Shown: positions 46,691 through 59,000 of the stretch, one piece after another
Numbering within the stretch: the stretch's first letter is position 1
Layout of the letters: each line of letters opens with the position of its first letter
NCBI GenBank assembly: GCA_947172415.1
Contig: OX359189.1
Coordinates: forward strand, 22,501-86,500
Origin: Chondrosia reniformis
Taxonomy: Eukaryota > Porifera > Demospongiae > Chondrillida > Chondrillidae
DNA length: 64,000 nucleotides
Direction of reading: 5' to 3'
Program-made: the position numbers and the translations under genes
The notes under the pieces: model-generated
The model's database searches: none
The model's input: only the letters and a program-made list of their open reading frames with translations
Told to the model about the DNA's origin: nothing

Positions 46691-47524
46691 ATGGCGGACG
46701 AAGAATTTATACTAGACCGTTTATCTGCTTTGAAGGATCACGGGTTGGTTAGTGTAAAGAGTATTCATCGACAATGCACCATTCTCGCCTGTCCATCTTA
46801 ACAGAGGCAAGATCTCCATGCTTCATCGAATGGAAAGGAACATGGAGAGATGTTGGAGAGAAATGCGAGATAGCCTGTCTCTCTCCACTGATTGTGCCAG
46901 GGAGATTCAGGACCTGGCGGCGGAACGAGAAAGCTACAAGTTAAGGCTGCAAGTAATTGACAGTGACATAGATTCGGTGGGTCGCATTTGGCGAGTTTAT
47001 TAGCAATTATAAGTCACGTGATCACTTGCATATGCCTCCACTCCAGCTCTCTGCAGCTAAGGAGCGACTAACTGAAGAATACAAAAAGCAGAATGATAAT
47101 TTTATTTCTTTGAGAGCACAATATTCTGCACTTTTAAATGACATTAACTTGCAACAATCACAGTTTAATCTGCAAAGCATCTCCGAACCCCCCTTTCTGT
47201 CTGAGCAGCATATTATGTAAGTTCCATTATTTCTCAGAACTGTCATTAGGCTACTATAATTTGACTATATTCTTTAGTAGTCTTGCCCCAAATGTTGATC
47301 AGAATATGCCCTCAACCCCACCTCAAGCCCTTCAGTTGGACCAAAAGGACAGACGTGACGTGGTAAGACGGAGTGGAGGTCCCACAGCGGCCCTGCCCCA
47401 AAGTGGCAAGGCAGGGCCAGCCTTCAAACTGTGCAGATATTGTAAAAGGCTCATTGCTAGAAATGCTGTGATGTGCAAATGGTGTTTTAAACAAGCCAGT
47501 GCCAAACCTGGCAGTCATCATTGA
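46691..47524 (+). CDS. ZC4H2: Zinc finger C4H2-domain protein
   Basis: Four exons. Start MADEEFILDRLSALK; a coiled coil over exons 2-3 (MLHRMERNMERCWREM; EIQDLAAERESYKLRLQ; ERLTEEYKKQNDNF); a proline-rich segment; and a C-terminal zinc finger CRYCKRLIARNAVMCKWC with C-x2-C-x10-C-x2-C spacing, the same as in vertebrate ZC4H2, then a short basic tail. In vertebrates ZC4H2 cooperates with RNF220 and affects BMP/Hedgehog signalling and neural development; whether that role exists here is unknown. Exon 1 donor is read as after CACGG near 46743, which keeps frame into GKISMLHR. Confidence 0.83.
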
Positions 47525-47639
47525 CCATTGACATTTTCCTTTCTATTGACTTGCTCAGTATTTGTTACTATTGTTGTATTGCACAGTTTGTGTAATATGA
47601 TAAATCAATTAAAGCTAATATAAGATTTATAGCAGGGTC

Positions 47640-50600
47640 CTTGGATAGACAGCTGCTTATTTGAAATGGAAAATTTAGAAAAATGTGTTCAATTTAGTAC
47701 AAAGTCTTATGTACATATTTAGTTCAGACATTGTAGTCGGCATGTATATATTCCAAAATGCCAAAACTCACACTACTTTTATATAATAGAGTTACAGTCC
47801 TCAATGTACATTAAGTTCTGATATACAAAGTTAATGTATGATGAGAGATAGGGCAGATTTTAATTTCCATCACAATTTCAAAAACTCATTGGACATACTG
47901 TATAGATGACTGTGAATGCTGACATTAAGTATTAGCTTCACATCTCTCCGTTTGAAAGAGTTACAGCTCTCAATGTACATTAAATTCTGGTATATATATA
48001 AAGTTAAAGTACGTATGGTGAGAGATAGGGCAAATTTTAAGATCCATTAAAATTTCAAAAACCTATTGGACATTCTCTATAGATGTCTGTGAATGCTGAC
48101 ACAAAGTGTTAGCTTCATATCTCACCATTTAATAGAGTTACAGCCCGCAATATATATTAAATTCCAGTATACGAAGTTAATGTATGGTGAGAGATAGGGC
48201 AAATTTTATGTTCCATCAAAATTTCAAAAACTCATTTGACATGCTCTATAGATGTCTGTGAATGCTGACACAAAGTGTTAGCTTCACATCTTTCTGTATG
48301 ATAGAGTTACAGCCCTCAATGTACATTAAATTCTGGTATTCAAAGTGAAGTATGGTGAGAGATAGGGCAAATTTTATGTTCCATCAAAATTTCAAAAACT
48401 CATTTGACATGCTCTATAGATGTCTGTGAATGCTGACACAAAGTGTTAGCTTCACATCTTTCTGTATGATAGAGTTACAGCCCTCAATGTACATTAAATT
48501 CTGGTATTCAAAGTGAAGTATGGTGAGAGATAGGGCAAATTTTTATTTCCATCAAAATTTCAAAACCTCATTGAACATGCTCTATATGCTGACATAAAGT
48601 GTTAGCTTCATATCTTTCCATTTGATAGAGTTACAACCCGCAATGTACATTACATTCCGTATACGAAATTAATGTATGGTGAGAGATATGGCAAATTTTA
48701 TGTTCCATCAAAATTTCAAAAACTCATTTGACATTCTCTATAGAAGTCTGTGAATGCTGACACAAAGTGTTAGCTTCATATCTCACCATTTGATAGAGTT
48801 ACAGCTCTCAATGTACATTAAATTCTGGTATTCAAACTTAAAGTATGGTGAGAGATATGGCAAATTTTATGTTCCATCAAAATTTCAAAACCTCATTGAA
48901 CATGCTCTATAGATGTCTGTGAATACTGACATCAAGTATTAGCTTCACATCTCTCTATATGATAGATCTAGAGTTACAGCCCTCAATGTACATTAAATTT
49001 CTGGCATTCAAACTTAAAGTATGATGAGAGATAAGGCAAATTTTTATTTCCATCAAAATTTCAAAACCTCATTGAACATGCTCTATAGATGTCTGTGAAT
49101 GCTGACATAAAGTGTTAGCTTCGTATCTTTCCATTTGATAGAGTTACAGCCCGCAATGTACATTGCATTCTGGTATACGAAATTAATGTATGGTGAGAGA
49201 TAAGGCAAATTTGATGTTTCATCAAAATTTCAAAAACTCATTAGACATACTCTATAGATGTCTGTGAATGCTGACACAAAGTGTTAGCTTCACATCTCTC
49301 TATATGATAGAGTTACAGCCCTCAAGGTACATTACATTCTGGTATATACCAAGTTAAAGTGTGGTGAGAGATATGGCAAATTTTTATTTCCATCAAAATT
49401 TCAAAAACTCATTGATCATGCTTAATAGATGTCTGTGAATGCTGACACTAAGTCACAGCTTCATATTCCATTTGATAGAGTTACAGAACTACAGTTAATG
49501 TATTGAATTGTTAGAGAAATTGCGTAATACTATATATGGCCGACCGTTAGAAGGTTTACAATAAAGACAACATTCCATTCTATATCTGAAAATCCAGAAC
49601 ACTTTCCAATTTTTTATACATAGGGATATGCACTGTGTAGTACTTGATTGTTATCGAAGTACTATCTATCCATATATAATATATGGATGTCGTTAAAGTG
49701 AAATTTTGCCAATCGACGGCCAACGAAACTCCAAAGAAAAAAAGTTGGACCATACCGAACGCTACCATCCACGACGCTCAGAGGCCGGGATCGGTGGTAA
49801 CGCTCTGCCGAGTTGAGCTTTGGGTGTCACTTGCGTGAGAAGAACCAGTTCTTCTCGATATGGCCGACTCATATGAATCCTAAGATATCAGATGCCAATC
49901 CCACTTTACGTGGAACCCCCCCGAAATCCGGATTATTGGTGAGCACGTCTCTATGGCACCAACCGATTAGGAGACAGCTTCAGAGTCTAAGCGCTACCAA
50001 CCTCTATGGGAACCGCAACCACCATAGAGATGTGTCCAGGTAGGCCTACTATATAAGGTTTTTCACTTCTATTTATATAAAGTTTAGTCCAAAGAAAACG
50101 GTTGTGGTTGGGGCATTTTTTACAAATTTCTCGTTATTTCCAGATCAGTGAATTGTTTCAAGGAAATTTAAAGACATAGGCAGTATTTGTGGATCATCTT
50201 AAAACTGGGGAAAGCGGAAAAAATCCTATAAGTGTCTTGATGGGCCGAGGAGAACGACTTTTCTGATCCCAATTATTTTCGAGAAATCGTCAAATTATTC
50301 CACTTTAATTCCAGACCAGTGAATCGTTCCAAACAATTTCACACGCAAACGCAGTATTTCCAATACATCTCAAAACTGTGGCAAATGGATAAAAGCCTGT
50401 ATGTGTCTTGGTGGAGGGAGGAGAGCGACTTTTCATGATACAGAAAACTAGATATAGTGCGAGGTCCGATATTTATCGCCTGTACGATATTAATGTCTAT
50501 GATCGATATTTCAAACTAGGCCGGTTTTTATTAGATGTCTGTCAATGTTGACACAAAGTGTTAGTTTCATATCTTTACTTTTGATATTGTTACAGCCCTC

Positions 50601-53600
50601 AATGTATATACATTAAATTTTGGTATACAAAGTTAATGTATAGAGATAGGGCAAATTTTAAGTTTCATCAAAATTTCAAAAACTCATTGGACATACTGTA
50701 TAGATAACTGTGAATGCTGACTCAAGTATTAGCTTCACATCTCTCTGTTTGATAGAGTTACAGCCCTCAATGTACATTAAATTCTGGTATTCAAACTTAA
50801 AGTATGGTGAGAGATATGGCAAATTTTTAGTTCCATCAAAATTTCAAAACCTCATTGAACATGCTCTATAGATGTCTGTGAATGCTGACATAAAGTGTTA
50901 GCTTTGTATCTTTCCATTTGATAGAGTTACAGCCCGCAATGTACATTAAATTCTGGTATACAAAATTAATGTATGGTGAGAGATAGGGCAAATTTGATGT
51001 TCCATCAAAATTTCAAAAACTCATTAGACATGCTCTATAGATGTCTGTGAATGCTGACATCAAGTATTAGCTTCACATCTCTCCATTGGATAGAGTTACA
51101 GCCCTCAATGTACATTAAATTCTGGTATTCAAAGTGAAGTATAGTGAGAGATATGGCAAATTTTAAGTTCCATTAAAATTTCAAAACCTCATTGAACATG
51201 CTCTATATATAGATGTCTGTGAATGCTGACATAAAGTGTTAGCTTCGTATCTTTCCATTTGATAGAGTTACAATCCGCAATGTACATTACATTCAGGCAT
51301 ACAAAATTAATGTATGGTGAGAGATAAGGCAAATTTTTATTTCCATCAAAATTTCAAAAACCCATTGGACATACTGTATAGATGACTGTGAATACTGACA
51401 TAAAGTGTTAGCTTCATATCTTTCCATTTGATAGAATTACAGCCCGCAATGTACATTGCATTCTGGTATACGAAATTAATGTATGGTGAGAGATAAGGCA
51501 AATTTGATGTTCCATCAAAATTTCAAAACCTCATTGAACATGCTCTATATATAGATGTCTGTGAATGCTGACATAAAGTGTTAGCTTCGTATCTTTCCAT
51601 TTGATAGAGTTACAATCCGCAATGTACATTACATTCAGGCATACGAAATCAATGTATGGTGAGAGATAGGGCAAATTTTTATTTCCATCAAAATTTCAAA
51701 AACCCATTGGACATACTGTATAGATGACTGTGAATGCTGACACAAAGTGTTAGCTTCACATCTCTCTATATGATAGAGTTACAGCCCTCAATGTACATTA
51801 CATTCTGGTATATACCAAGTTAAAGTATGGTGAGAGATATGGCAAATTTTTATTTCCATCAAAATTTCAAAAACTCATTGATCATGCTTAATAGATGTCT
51901 GTGAATGCTGACACTAAGTCACAGCTTCATATTCCATTTGATAGAGTTACAGAACTACAGTTAATGTATTGAATTGTTAGAGAAATTGCGTAATACTATA
52001 TATGGCCGACCGTTAGAAGGTTTACAATAAAGACAACATTCCATTCTATATCTGAAAATCCAGAACACTTTCCAATTTTTTATACATAGGGATATGCACT
52101 GTGTAGTACTTGATTGTTATCGAAGTACTATCTATCCATATATAATATATGGATGTCGTTAAAGTGAAATTTTGCCAATCGACGGCCAACGAAACTCCAA
52201 AGAAAAAAAGTTGGACCATACCGAACGCTACCATCCACGACGCTCAGAGGCCGGGATCGGTGGTAACGCTCTGCCGAGTTGAGCTTTGGGTGTCACTTGC
52301 GTGAGAAGAACCAGTTCTTCTCGATATGGCCGACTCATATGAATCCTAAGATATCAGATGCCAATCCCACTTTACGTGGAACCCCCCCGAAATCCGGATT
52401 ATTGGTGAGCACGTCTCTATGGCACCAACCGATTAGGAGACAGCTTCAGAGTCTAAGCGCTACCAACCTCTATGGGAACCGCAACCACCATAGAGATGTG
52501 TCCAGGTAGGCCTACTATATAAGGTTTTTCACTTCTATTTATATGAAGTTTTGTCCAAAGAAAACGGTTGTGGTTGGGACATTTTTTACAAATTTCTCGT
52601 TATTTCCAGATCAGTGAATTGTTTCAAGGAAATTTAAAGACATAGGCAGTATTTGTGGATCATCTTAAAACTGGGGAAAGCGGAAAAAATCCTATAAGTG
52701 TCTTGATGGGCCGAGGAGAACGACTTTTCTGATCCCAATTATTTTCGAGAAATCGTCAAATTATTCCACTTTAATTCCAGACCAGTGAATCGTTCCAAAC
52801 AATTTCACACGCAAACGCAGTATTTCCAATACATCTCAAAACTGTGGCAAATGGATAAAAGCCTGTATGTGTCTTGGTGGAGGGAGGAGAGCGACTTTTC
52901 ATGATACAGAAAACTAGATATAGTGCGAGGTCCGATATTTATCGCCTGTACGATATTAATGTCTATGATCGATATTTCAAACTAGGCCGGTTTTTATTAG
53001 ATGTCTGTCAATGTTGACACAAAGTGTTAGTTTCATATCTTTACTTTTGATATTGTTACAGCCCTCAATGTATATACATTAAATTTTGGTATACAAAGTT
53101 AATGTATAGAGATAGGGCAAATTTTAAGTTTCATCAAAATTTCAAAAACTCATTGGACATACTGTATAGATAACTGTGAATGCTGACTCAAGTATTAGCT
53201 TCACATCTCTCTGTTTGATAGAGTTACAGCCCTCAATGTACATTAAATTCTGGTATTCAAACTTAAAGTATGGTGAGAGATATGGCAAATTTTTAGTTCC
53301 ATCAAAATTTCAAAACCTCATTGAACATGCTCTATAGATGTCTGTGAATGCTGACATAAAGTGTTAGCTTTGTATCTTTCCATTTGATAGAGTTACAGCC
53401 CGCAATGTACATTAAATTCTGGTATACAAAATTAATGTATGGTGAGAGATAGGGCAAATTTGATGTTCCATCAAAATTTCAAAAACTCATTAGACATGCT
53501 CTATAGATGTCTGTGAATGCTGACATCAAGTATTAGCTTCACATCTCTCCATTGGATAGAGTTACAGCCCTCAATGTACATTAAATTCTGGTATTCAAAG

Positions 53601-55780
53601 TGAAGTATAGTGAGAGATATGGCAAATTTTAAGTTCCATTAAAATTTCAAAACCTCATTGAACATGCTCTATATATAGATGTCTGTGAATGCTGACATAA
53701 AGTGTTAGCTTCGTATCTTTCCATTTGATAGAGTTACAATCCGCAATGTACATTACATTCAGGCATACAAAATTAATGTATGGTGAGAGATAAGGCAAAT
53801 TTTTATTTCCATCAAAATTTCAAAAACCCATTGGACATACTGTATAGATGACTGTGAATACTGACATAAAGTGTTAGCTTCATATCTTTCCATTTGATAG
53901 AATTACAGCCCGCAATGTACATTGCATTCTGGTATACGAAATTAATGTATGGTGAGAGATAAGGCAAATTTGATGTTCCATCAAAATTTCAAAACCTCAT
54001 TGAACATGCTCTATATATAGATGTCTGTGAATGCTGACATAAAGTGTTAGCTTCGTATCTTTCCATTTGATAGAGTTACAATCCGCAATGTACATTACAT
54101 TCAGGCATACGAAATCAATGTATGGTGAGAGATAGGGCAAATTTTTATTTCCATCAAAATTTCAAAAACCCATTGGACATACTGTATAGATGACTGTGAA
54201 TGCTGACACAAAGTGTTAGCTTCACATCTCTCTATATGATAGAGTTACAGCCCTCAATGTACATTACATTCTGGTATATACCAAGTTAAAGTATGGTGAG
54301 AGATATGGCAAATTTTTATTTCCATCAAAATTTCAAAAACTCATTGATCATGCTTAATAGATGTCTGTGAATGCTGACACTAAGTCACAGCTTCATATTC
54401 CATTTGATAGAGTTACAGAACTACAGTTAATGTATTGAATTGTTAGAGAAATTGCGTAATACTATATATGGCCGACCGTTAGAAGGTTTACAATAAAGAC
54501 AACATTCCATTCTATATCTGAAAATCCAGAACACTTTCCAATTTTTTATACATAGGGATATGCACTGTGTAGTACTTGATTGTTATCGAAGTACTATCTA
54601 TCCATATATAATATATGGATGTCGTTAAAGTGAAATTTTGCCAATCGACGGCCAACGAAACTCCAAAGAAAAAAAGTTGGACCATACCGAACGCTACCAT
54701 CCACGACGCTCAGAGGCCGGGATCGGTGGTAACGCTCTGCCGAGTTGAGCTTTGGGTGTCACTTGCGTGAGAAGAACCAGTTCTTCTCGATATGGCCGAC
54801 TCATATGAATCCTAAGATATCAGATGCCAATCCCACTTTACGTGGAACCCCCCCGAAATCCGGATTATTGGTGAGCACGTCTCTATGGCACCAACCGATT
54901 AGGAGACAGCTTCAGAGTCTAAGCGCTACCAACCTCTATGGGAACCGCAACCACCATAGAGATGTGTCCAGGTAGGCCTACTATATAAGGTTTTTCACTT
55001 CTATTTATATGAAGTTTTGTCCAAAGAAAACGGTTGTGGTTGGGACATTTTTTACAAATTTCTCGTTATTTCCAGATCAGTGAATTGTTTCAAGGAAATT
55101 TAAAGACATAGGCAGTATTTGTGGATCATCTTAAAACTGGGGAAAGCGGAAAAAATCCTATAAGTGTCTTGATGGGCCGAGGAGAACGACTTTTCTGATC
55201 CCAATTATTTTCGAGAAATCGTCAAATTATTCCACTTTAATTCCAGACCAGTGAATCGTTCCAAACAATTTTACACGCATACGCAGTATTTCCAATACAT
55301 CCCATAACTGTGGCAAATGGATAAAAGCCTGTATGTGTCTTGGTGGAGGGAGGAGAGCGACTTTTCATGATACAGAAAACTAGATATAGTGCGAGGTCCG
55401 ATATTTATCGCCTGTACTATATTAATGTCTATGATCGATATTTTAACTAGGCCGGCTGTACTCTAAGTCTAATTCCTAACTCAAGAGAGAATGATGTATT
55501 GATAAAATATGCTATATAATGTTTTAAAGCAACTGTAGCTCCAAAAATGATTATTATATATTGTTGGATATACTCTGTATATACGTACATACGTATACGT
55601 ATACGGTGAGAGATATGGCAAATTTTAAGTTTCATCAAAACTTCAAAAACTCATTGGACCTACTGTATAGATGACTGTGAATGCTGACACAAAGTGTTAG
55701 CTTCATATCGTTCTGTTTGATAGAGTTACAGAACTACAGTTAAAGTACTGTAATGTGAGAGACTAAAAGTTGCACATTAA
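47640..55780. repeat. Satellite array, about 168-177-bp monomer
   Basis: Head-to-tail monomers can be tracked by GATAGAGTTACAG at 47791, 47960, 48137, 48306, 48474 and onward (spacing 168-177 bp). Other shared blocks are CATCAAAATTTCAAAAACTC, GATGTCTGTGAATGCTGACA and GGTGAGAGATAGGGCAAATT. Monomers diverge by several percent, except where copied inside the 2,466-bp higher-order repeat. A last monomer lies at about 55600-55750. No gene is supported in 47525-56004; 55780-56004 is plain AT-rich sequence. Confidence 0.93.
49480..55450. repeat. Higher-order repeat, 2,466-bp period, three copies of a 1-kb module
   Basis: Corresponding positions recur at exactly 2,466-bp spacing (for example 49580, 52046, 54512). 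Each period has about eight 170-bp monomers plus a non-monomer module of about 1.0 kb ending AACTAGGCCGG. Full periods two and three look nearly identical; the first and last module copies carry a few substitutions. Each module contains short plus- and minus-strand ORFs (76 and 62 residues), probably fortuitous. Contains perfect palindromes such as ATCCATATATAATATATGGA and GAGAAGAACCAGTTCTTCTC. Confidence 0.92.
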
Positions 55781-56004
55781 TAGAGTCATCATTTTGGTAC
55801 ATTGTACTATGAATAATACTCAATTGTTGATGTATATGTATATACTATACGGTTGCGCTTGTTCATTTAGTAAATATATATAATAAAAGAATTATTTGAA
55901 TTATGTATTACCATAATACTTTACATTTAAATAAATATTCATATGTTTTTTTGCAAAAATTGTAGTTATAATTTGAGGAATAGGATGACAGCAAAGTTAC
56001 TTGT

Positions 56005-59000
56005 TCATTTATCTTCCAAAGTATGCCACTTGGTCTGTCCGTTAGAGAGGTCTACCTTGTCAAGTGGAACCATTACCTGACCGAGAAAGAGATTTCGACC
56101 AAATTTGTCAGCACTCCAAATACTTAACCACAAAGTCTTCTGACTTAGCTCCAGTGAAGACAGTTTATACTGGATATAGAGAGGAGGAGAGAGAGGAAAA
56201 TATTTAAGTTTAGAGTAGACACTCTTCCTTTGAAATCAAACCTTTAATATTTCATCAAATTTTGGATTTAGAGTCTTTTTCATAACTTTAGTCTTCTTTT
56301 TAGTCTCTTTCTTCTTGTCTGGGAGGAGGTAAGTCTTTATATACGGATTAGATTTACCATTCTTGTCAGCTGCTGCCATATCTCTGGCCTCATTGACATG
56401 TACTAGGAGCTGTCCATTCCTGTACTCTACTCCAAACAGTACTTCTCCAGTAATGGAGTAGTCTCCCTTTTCCCCAGCAGTGCTGTATAAACTGGTAAAG
56501 CTCTCAGCTCTGGGCAATCCCTATACACATTAACAGCAATACGAATGCATTGTTGCAAGCTTGCAAAGCCAGTGCTGTACCTTTTGTGATACGAGTGTGG
56601 CTGATCTGGCCTGTACTGAGGTCCATTGGAGAGCCGTTGGTGGAGAACTCTATATTTAAAGAACAGCAAATCAATCTCATCAGAGTGATACAAGGAAAGA
56701 AAGGTAACTAGAGGGTACCTTGTCAGTTAGCGGCCACCATTTCTCAGTTTTAGTTGACAGGTCAAACTCTGACAGAGGAACTCTAACCTCTCCCAGGAAC
56801 TGGTTCTTACCAAACCTGTCCCAATCCCACACACTCAACCACAAGGTCTTCTCCTTCAACTCACTCTCTGCCATCTCATACTGCAGGAAAGAGAAGGAGG
56901 TCGGGGGAAGGGAGGTCAGAGGGAAGGAGGGAGTGAGTGAAGTCATGGGAGAGGGAGGGAGGTTACAGGAGAGAGAGAGAGGGGAGTGAGGTCAGAGGAG
57001 AACAAGAGAGTTCATATATACAACAGCTGTAGTAACTCAATTTATACTGCAAACAGGATACCTGTAGGACTTCATTATACACTGGACTCAAGGATTTCTT
57101 GACCACTTTGGTCTTCCTTTTAGTTTCTTTCTTCTTATCCGGCAGGAGGTAGGTCTTGACATAGGGATCTGATGAACCATTCCTGTCAGCTGCTGCCAGA
57201 TCTCTAGCCTTACCTATGTGTACTAGGAGCTGTCCATTCCTGTACTCCACTCCAAACAGCACTTCTCCAGTAATGGAGTAATCTCCCTTCTCGAAAGCAG
57301 TGCTGTATAAACTGGTAAAGCTCTCAGCTCTGGCAAGACTCTGTAGAACAGAACTAGACAACATGACTCTATTGTTTCTTTAAAGGTAAGTGTTAACAAG
57401 TCTGTACTCACTGAAGCATGTACTTCTTGTGTCACTGAGGCATCTTGTGAAGGCTCCAAACTAATACTGGAACTAGGATCAACAACTATATCTGGAATAG
57501 GAGACTGTTCGTTAACTTCCTGTGGACTGCTGGGTTTAACTTCCTGTGGACTGCTGGGTTTTACTTCCTGTGGACTCCTGGGTTGCACTTCCTGTGGACT
57601 CCTGGGTTGCACTTCCTGTGGACTCCTGGGTTGCACTTCCTGTGGACTGCTGGGTTTTACTTCCTGTGGACTCCTGGGTTGCACTTCCTGTGGACTCCTG
57701 GGTTGCACTTCCTGTGGACTGCTGGGTTTTACTTCCTGTGGACTGCTGGGTTTTACTTCCTGTGGACTGCTGGGTTTTACTTCTTGTGGACTGCTGGGTT
57801 TTACTTCCTGTGGACTCCTGGGTTGCACTTCCTGTGGACTGCTGGGTTTTACTTCCTGTGGACTGCTGGGTTTTACTTCCTGTGGACTCCTGGGTTGCAC
57901 TTCCTGTGGACTCCTGGGTTGCACTTCCTGTGGACTCCTGGGTTGCACTTCCTGTGGACTGCTGGGTTTCTCATTGACCTCACTATCTACATGGGCTGGT
58001 TTAAAGGCTACTTTTAATGCTTCACCCTTCTCGTCCTTTGCTGATATTGTAGTTGTCATGGCAACTGACCCCTCTATGGTGGGGAGGGGAGACTCTTCCT
58101 TTTGGCTGAGGATGTCTTTATTGGATGATATGTCAGATCCGAGAGAGCTCTTGGACGTGCGATTGTGGCGAGTGGGGGAAGAGCTCCGACTTTTCTTCCT
58201 AGCAATACTAGCCAGTGGACTACCACCAGGTGGGAGTGGCCTGCTTCGTGAGGAGACACTCGACCCTTCTGAGGCTGCCTTGGTAGAGGTCATGGTAGTC
58301 CTCAGTGAGTGCCATCGCTCCACCCACCTGCCAGGACTGGACAGGACCTCATTCCAGTGCCCTGCCTCCTCCAACGAGGAGTCCATCCATTCTTTAGACC
58401 CAGCTACATGATAGCAATCAGGTGCTCATTCAGCACATGTCTTACCACTCACTGCAGAGCTGGACTTACCACAGCCAATCCTAAGACCACCAATGAACTC
58501 GTTACTGGAGCCTCTGTGCATGTCCCACACGGTGACCTCCAGCACACGGCCAGTTCTCAGCTCTGCTAGGCCCAGGCCAGCGAAGGAGACCTGCTCCATC
58601 CACACTGGGCTACTGTTGTTCTTTACAACATTCGTCTTCCTCTTTCCTTTATGATGCCTATCCGGCAAGAGGTAGCTGCAGGGCCCATTGGTACATAATA
58701 ACAGGGGTTCACTCACATTATAAAGTACTAACCATTTCACAAAAGCATCTACAGTGGCATTAGGGTTATGCTCCTTTCTGAGCTTTCGAGCTTGCTTCAC
58801 TTCAATGTGGAGTGTGCCCGGCAGCTCAAACATCACTCCCAACAGCAGATCACCTGACACTTGGTCTTCAAGATGGCTGACATCCTATTGTTTACAAAAC
58901 CCATGCAACAAAACAAAATAACATATGTACAATTGTATACATGCTAGAGGGTACCTTGTCAGTTAGCGGCCACCATTTCTCAGTTTTAGTTGACAGGTCA

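Noticed and set aside
49580-54975. Repeated small ORFs (62 residues minus, 76 residues plus) in the satellite modules
   Set aside because: Identical only because the module is copied; no family motif, no codon structure, and they overlap palindromes on opposite strands.
47640-55780. CRISPR-like regular repeats
   Set aside because: Repeat and spacing are of satellite type (about 170-bp monomers without unique spacers), and the context is eukaryotic.
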